Source: Bacteroidota bacterium (GTDB taxonomy: Bacteria > Bacteroidota > Bacteroidia > UBA8524). From it: DNA of 64,000 nucleotides. The position numbers and the translations under genes are program-made. Under the pieces are notes generated by a model, which ran no database searches, was not told where the DNA came from, and saw only the letters and a program-made list of their open reading frames with translations. Where the stretch lies: positions 50,294-114,293 of the forward strand of contig SBGR01000085.1 of assembly GCA_006226545.1 (NCBI GenBank), written 5' to 3'. Shown here piece after piece: positions 62,227 to 64,000 of the stretch. How positions within the stretch are numbered: position 1 is the first letter of the stretch; every line of letters begins with the position of its first letter.

Positions 62227-62831
62227 AAAGAAAACTCACCCTCAGGCGATTAATTAACTACTTCCTCGGAGGCTTGCTCATTGTATTGCCTTTGAGCTTA
62301 ACCGCTTATTTCATAAGTTGGATTTTCACCTCCATCGATACGCTGATTGATACGCAAAGCATCTTGGGTGAAAGCATTCCGGGACTGGGCGTCTTAGCCG
62401 TTATCGTACTTATCACTTCCATTGGCTTTATTGCTGAAGGCTGGATTTTTAAACCCATCCTCGACTTCCTCGATCACGTGGTGGAGCGAATCCCGGGAGT
62501 AAAAATCATTTATTCTTTTATCAAAGACTTCATGGAAGCCTTTGTGGGCGAGAAGAAAAAATTCAATGAGCCGGTTGCCGTGGAAATGAACAATGGATTG
62601 TTGAAGCTGGGCTTTGTTACACAGAAAGATTTAAGTGGCCTAGGACTCAAAGGCTATGTGTCGGTTTATTTTCCGCATTCGTATAATTTCTCCGGTAATG
62701 TTTTTTTGGTGCCTAGCGAAAAGGTAAAACCTGTTCAGGGCAACCCATCTGAGATCATGAAGTTTGTGGCCTCGGGGGGCGTTACCACCTTAGGCGACGA
62801 TACAACAGTAGAATCTGAAAAGGCCAATTAA
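62223..62831 (+). CDS. DUF502 membrane protein
   Basis: 202 residues. Two membrane helices (about 10-31 YFLGGLLIVLPLSLTAYFISW and 50-70 GLGVLAVIVLITSIGFIAEG), then the DUF502 block HVVERIPGVKIIYSFIKDFMEAF and FVTQKDLSGLGLKGYVSVYFPHSYNFSGN. Function unknown; widespread in bacteria and plant chloroplast membranes. Overlaps purD by ATGA. Confidence 0.85.
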   Translation: MKRKLTLRRLINYFLGGLLIVLPLSLTAYFISWIFTSIDTLIDTQSILGESIPGLGVLAVIVLITSIGFIAEGWIFKPILDFLDHVVERIPGVKIIYSFIKDFMEAFVGEKKKFNEPVAVEMNNGLLKLGFVTQKDLSGLGLKGYVSVYFPHSYNFSGNVFLVPSEKVKPVQGNPSEIMKFVASGGVTTLGDDTTVESEKAN

Positions 62832-62833
62832 GC

Positions 62834-62841
62834 TATCTTTG
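62834..62841 (+). promoter_or_regulatory. -7 promoter box of the DUF1684 gene
   Basis: TATCTTTG, exact TAnnTTTG, four bases before the ATG at 62846 and two bases after the DUF502 stop. Confidence 0.5.
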
Positions 62842-62845
62842 GCTT

Positions 62846-63460
62846 ATGCGAATCCTTTTTAGCTTCTTTGGCTTTCTGCTTTTCCTTTCCATTCATGCGC
62901 AAGTAGACACCGGTTTTTACCATCACTTAAACGATTCCATTCGCGCTGCTCGCGACCTCGAATTTGCTGACTCGGCCCATTCGCCTTTGGAAGAAGATTC
63001 CATCGCCGGCTTTACACAACTTCACTATTTCCCTTTTAACGCAGATTATATCTTCACCGCACGCTTGGAGAAGACCCCAGGCGCTAAACCTTTCCGAATG
63101 CCAACTACCACCACCCGTCTGCCGGAATACGTGCAATACGGCATTCTTCACTTTTTGCTAAAGGACGATAGCATTCATCTTCCGGTCTACCGCAACATTG
63201 CATTAAGCCAAAGACCAGACTACCGCGATTATTTTTTCCTTCCCTTTACCGATTCTACCAATAGCTTTGAAAGCTACGGCGGCGGCCGCTATTTGGACCT
63301 GCGCATACAACCGGAAGACAGCACCGTAGTCATTGACTTTAACCAAGCCTATAATCCTTATTGCGCTTATAATTCTCGCTATTCCTGCCCTATTCCGCCT
63401 CGTAAGAATAGAATTAGAAAGCCCATTTATGCAGGAGTACTAAAGTATGGCGAGCATTGA
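62846..63460 (+). CDS. Secreted DUF1684 protein
   Basis: 204 residues. Signal peptide 1-18 (IHAQ). The DUF1684 pattern is clear: LHYFPFNADYIFTARL, YVQYGILHFLLKDDSIHLPVY, FLPFTDSTNSFESYGGGRYLDL and VIDFNQAYNPYCAYNSRYSC with PIPPRKNRI. Function unknown in the family. It is the last gene of the window on this strand; about 540 bp of repeat-rich sequence follow. Confidence 0.82.
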   Translation: MRILFSFFGFLLFLSIHAQVDTGFYHHLNDSIRAARDLEFADSAHSPLEEDSIAGFTQLHYFPFNADYIFTARLEKTPGAKPFRMPTTTTRLPEYVQYGILHFLLKDDSIHLPVYRNIALSQRPDYRDYFFLPFTDSTNSFESYGGGRYLDLRIQPEDSTVVIDFNQAYNPYCAYNSRYSCPIPPRKNRIRKPIYAGVLKYGEH

Positions 63461-63490
63461 GGGTGAAAGGGAATTGAAGACATAAGTCCA

Positions 63491-63511
63491 TGGACGATGG
63501 ACGATGGACCA
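63491..63511. repeat. Short tandem repeat TGGACGA
   Basis: TGGACGA TGGACGA TGGACCA, three heptamer units at the left edge of the first long repeat copy. Confidence 0.6.
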
Positions 63512-63669
63512 TAGAGGCTCTATTCCACGCCGAGGTTGTTATGATAATTCAGGTAGTATCCGTATTACGTTAGACACCTCTATGATAAAGAGATGATGGG
63601 ATGAAGAGAATTCAAATTCCAATTGTACAAAATCAGCAGCACTGGAATTCATTCCAGTGTGTGTTTTTG
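63507..63669. repeat. 163-bp direct repeat, copy 1
   Basis: Matches 63838-64000 with three mismatches in 163 positions (about 98 percent). Contains ATAGAG-G-CTCTAT, a long-range CATAGAGG/CCTCTATG pair spanning about 80 bases, and CACTGGAAT-TC-ATTCCAGTG at 63640-63659. No convincing coding frame. The period is 331 bp. Confidence 0.9.
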
Positions 63670-63689
63670 AGTTCAATCTTATTGTAATC

Positions 63690-63729
63690 TCACAGCTAGG
63701 GGCAGAAAATTTTCTGCCCCTAACTGTGA
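63690..63729. other. 40-bp near-perfect palindrome between the repeat copies
   Basis: Arms of 20 bases meet without a loop (AGGGGCAGAAAA/TTTTCTGCCCCT in the centre); one mismatch, which becomes a G-U pair in minus-strand RNA. Could be a cruciform, a dyad operator or part of a structured transcript. Confidence 0.7.
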
Positions 63730-63837
63730 ACGAAAACCCCGATAAAGGCATTCATAATTCATACTTCAACCTTCATCATTTCCTTCCGAAGTCTTAATTG
63801 AAAACCATCTCAAATCGCTAAATCACAAATCACCATA

Positions 63838-64000
63838 GACCATAGAGGCTCTATTCCACGCCGAGGTTGTTATGATATTTCAGGTAGTATCCGTATTACG
63901 GTAGACACCTCTATGATGAAGAGATGATGGGATGAAGAGAATTCAAATTCCAATTGTACAAAATCAGCAGCACTGGAATTCATTCCAGTGTGTGTTTTTG
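63838..64000. repeat. 163-bp direct repeat, copy 2, cut by the window edge
   Basis: Second copy of the repeat at 63507-63669; its right end is outside the window, so the unit may be longer and may continue as a larger array. The gap 63461-64000 holds no gene that I can support. Confidence 0.9.

Noticed and set aside
63539..63751. A 70-codon open frame on the minus strand
   Set aside because: It covers the repeat and palindrome, has no recognisable motif or start signal, and the repeat structure explains the sequence better.
63507..64000. CRISPR array
   Set aside because: Only two long (163-bp) copies with a 331-bp period and no cas genes; CRISPR repeats are 20-50 bp with short spacers.

Overview
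The window is a piece of chromosome from a bacterium of the phylum Bacteroidota, most likely a Flavobacteriales-like gliding member. Evidence: type IX secretion (T9SS) sorting domains, the gliding ABC transporter genes gldA, gldF and gldG side by side, menaquinone genes, a CarboxypepD_reg-type TonB receptor, and many -7 promoter boxes of the TAnnTTTG type. The genus cannot be read from the sequence. No rRNA, tRNA, CRISPR array, insertion sequence or prophage was found.

Layout. 1-9.3 kb, minus strand: nadK (cut by the window edge), a BamA-like barrel, a CBS protein, pabA, the aminosugar pair fdtB/fdtA, and a glycan operon of two glycosyltransferases, two methyltransferases and a sugar epimerase. 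9.3-19.7 kb: an AT-rich block with a divergent glycan operon ending in a T9SS-secreted LamG protein, a Wzx-like flippase, and a very large secreted subtilase with a type-B T9SS tail. 19.7-26.3 kb: an RsmI-like methylase, TetR-paaA, an ECF sigma factor with a membrane/beta-barrel partner, the E2 subunit of 2-oxoglutarate dehydrogenase, MarR. 26.3-36.4 kb, minus strand: nadD-gmk-yicC-DMT transporter; a methionine operon metY-osmC-metX-hom led by a SAM-I riboswitch and a previously unannotated cysteine-ended leader peptide; menD-menB. 36.4-48.1 kb: two tandem paralogous barrels, a TonB receptor behind a TPP riboswitch, a tiny lipoprotein, DUF368-aroE, and gldA-gldF-gldG-DUF4340. 48.1-64 kb: fumC, yidD, DUF192, HupE, a LytS/LytTR two-component pair, rplS, a SPOR protein, deoC, secA, purD, DUF502, DUF1684, and finally a non-coding stretch with a 163-bp direct repeat.

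How it works together. The first 14 kb builds and exports surface polysaccharide; the T9SS cargo proteins beside it would be anchored to or exposed on that surface, and gldAFG belongs to the gliding apparatus of the same lifestyle. The methionine operon is read as doubly controlled, by SAM through the riboswitch and possibly by cysteine supply through the leader peptide.

At whole-window scale two patterns stand out: the hexamer TAGCGA/TCGCTA is several-fold over-represented in all reading frames and between genes, yet nearly absent from the 9.3-19.7 kb block; and many genes have their -7 box only 4-8 bases before the start codon, implying leaderless or near-leaderless mRNAs.
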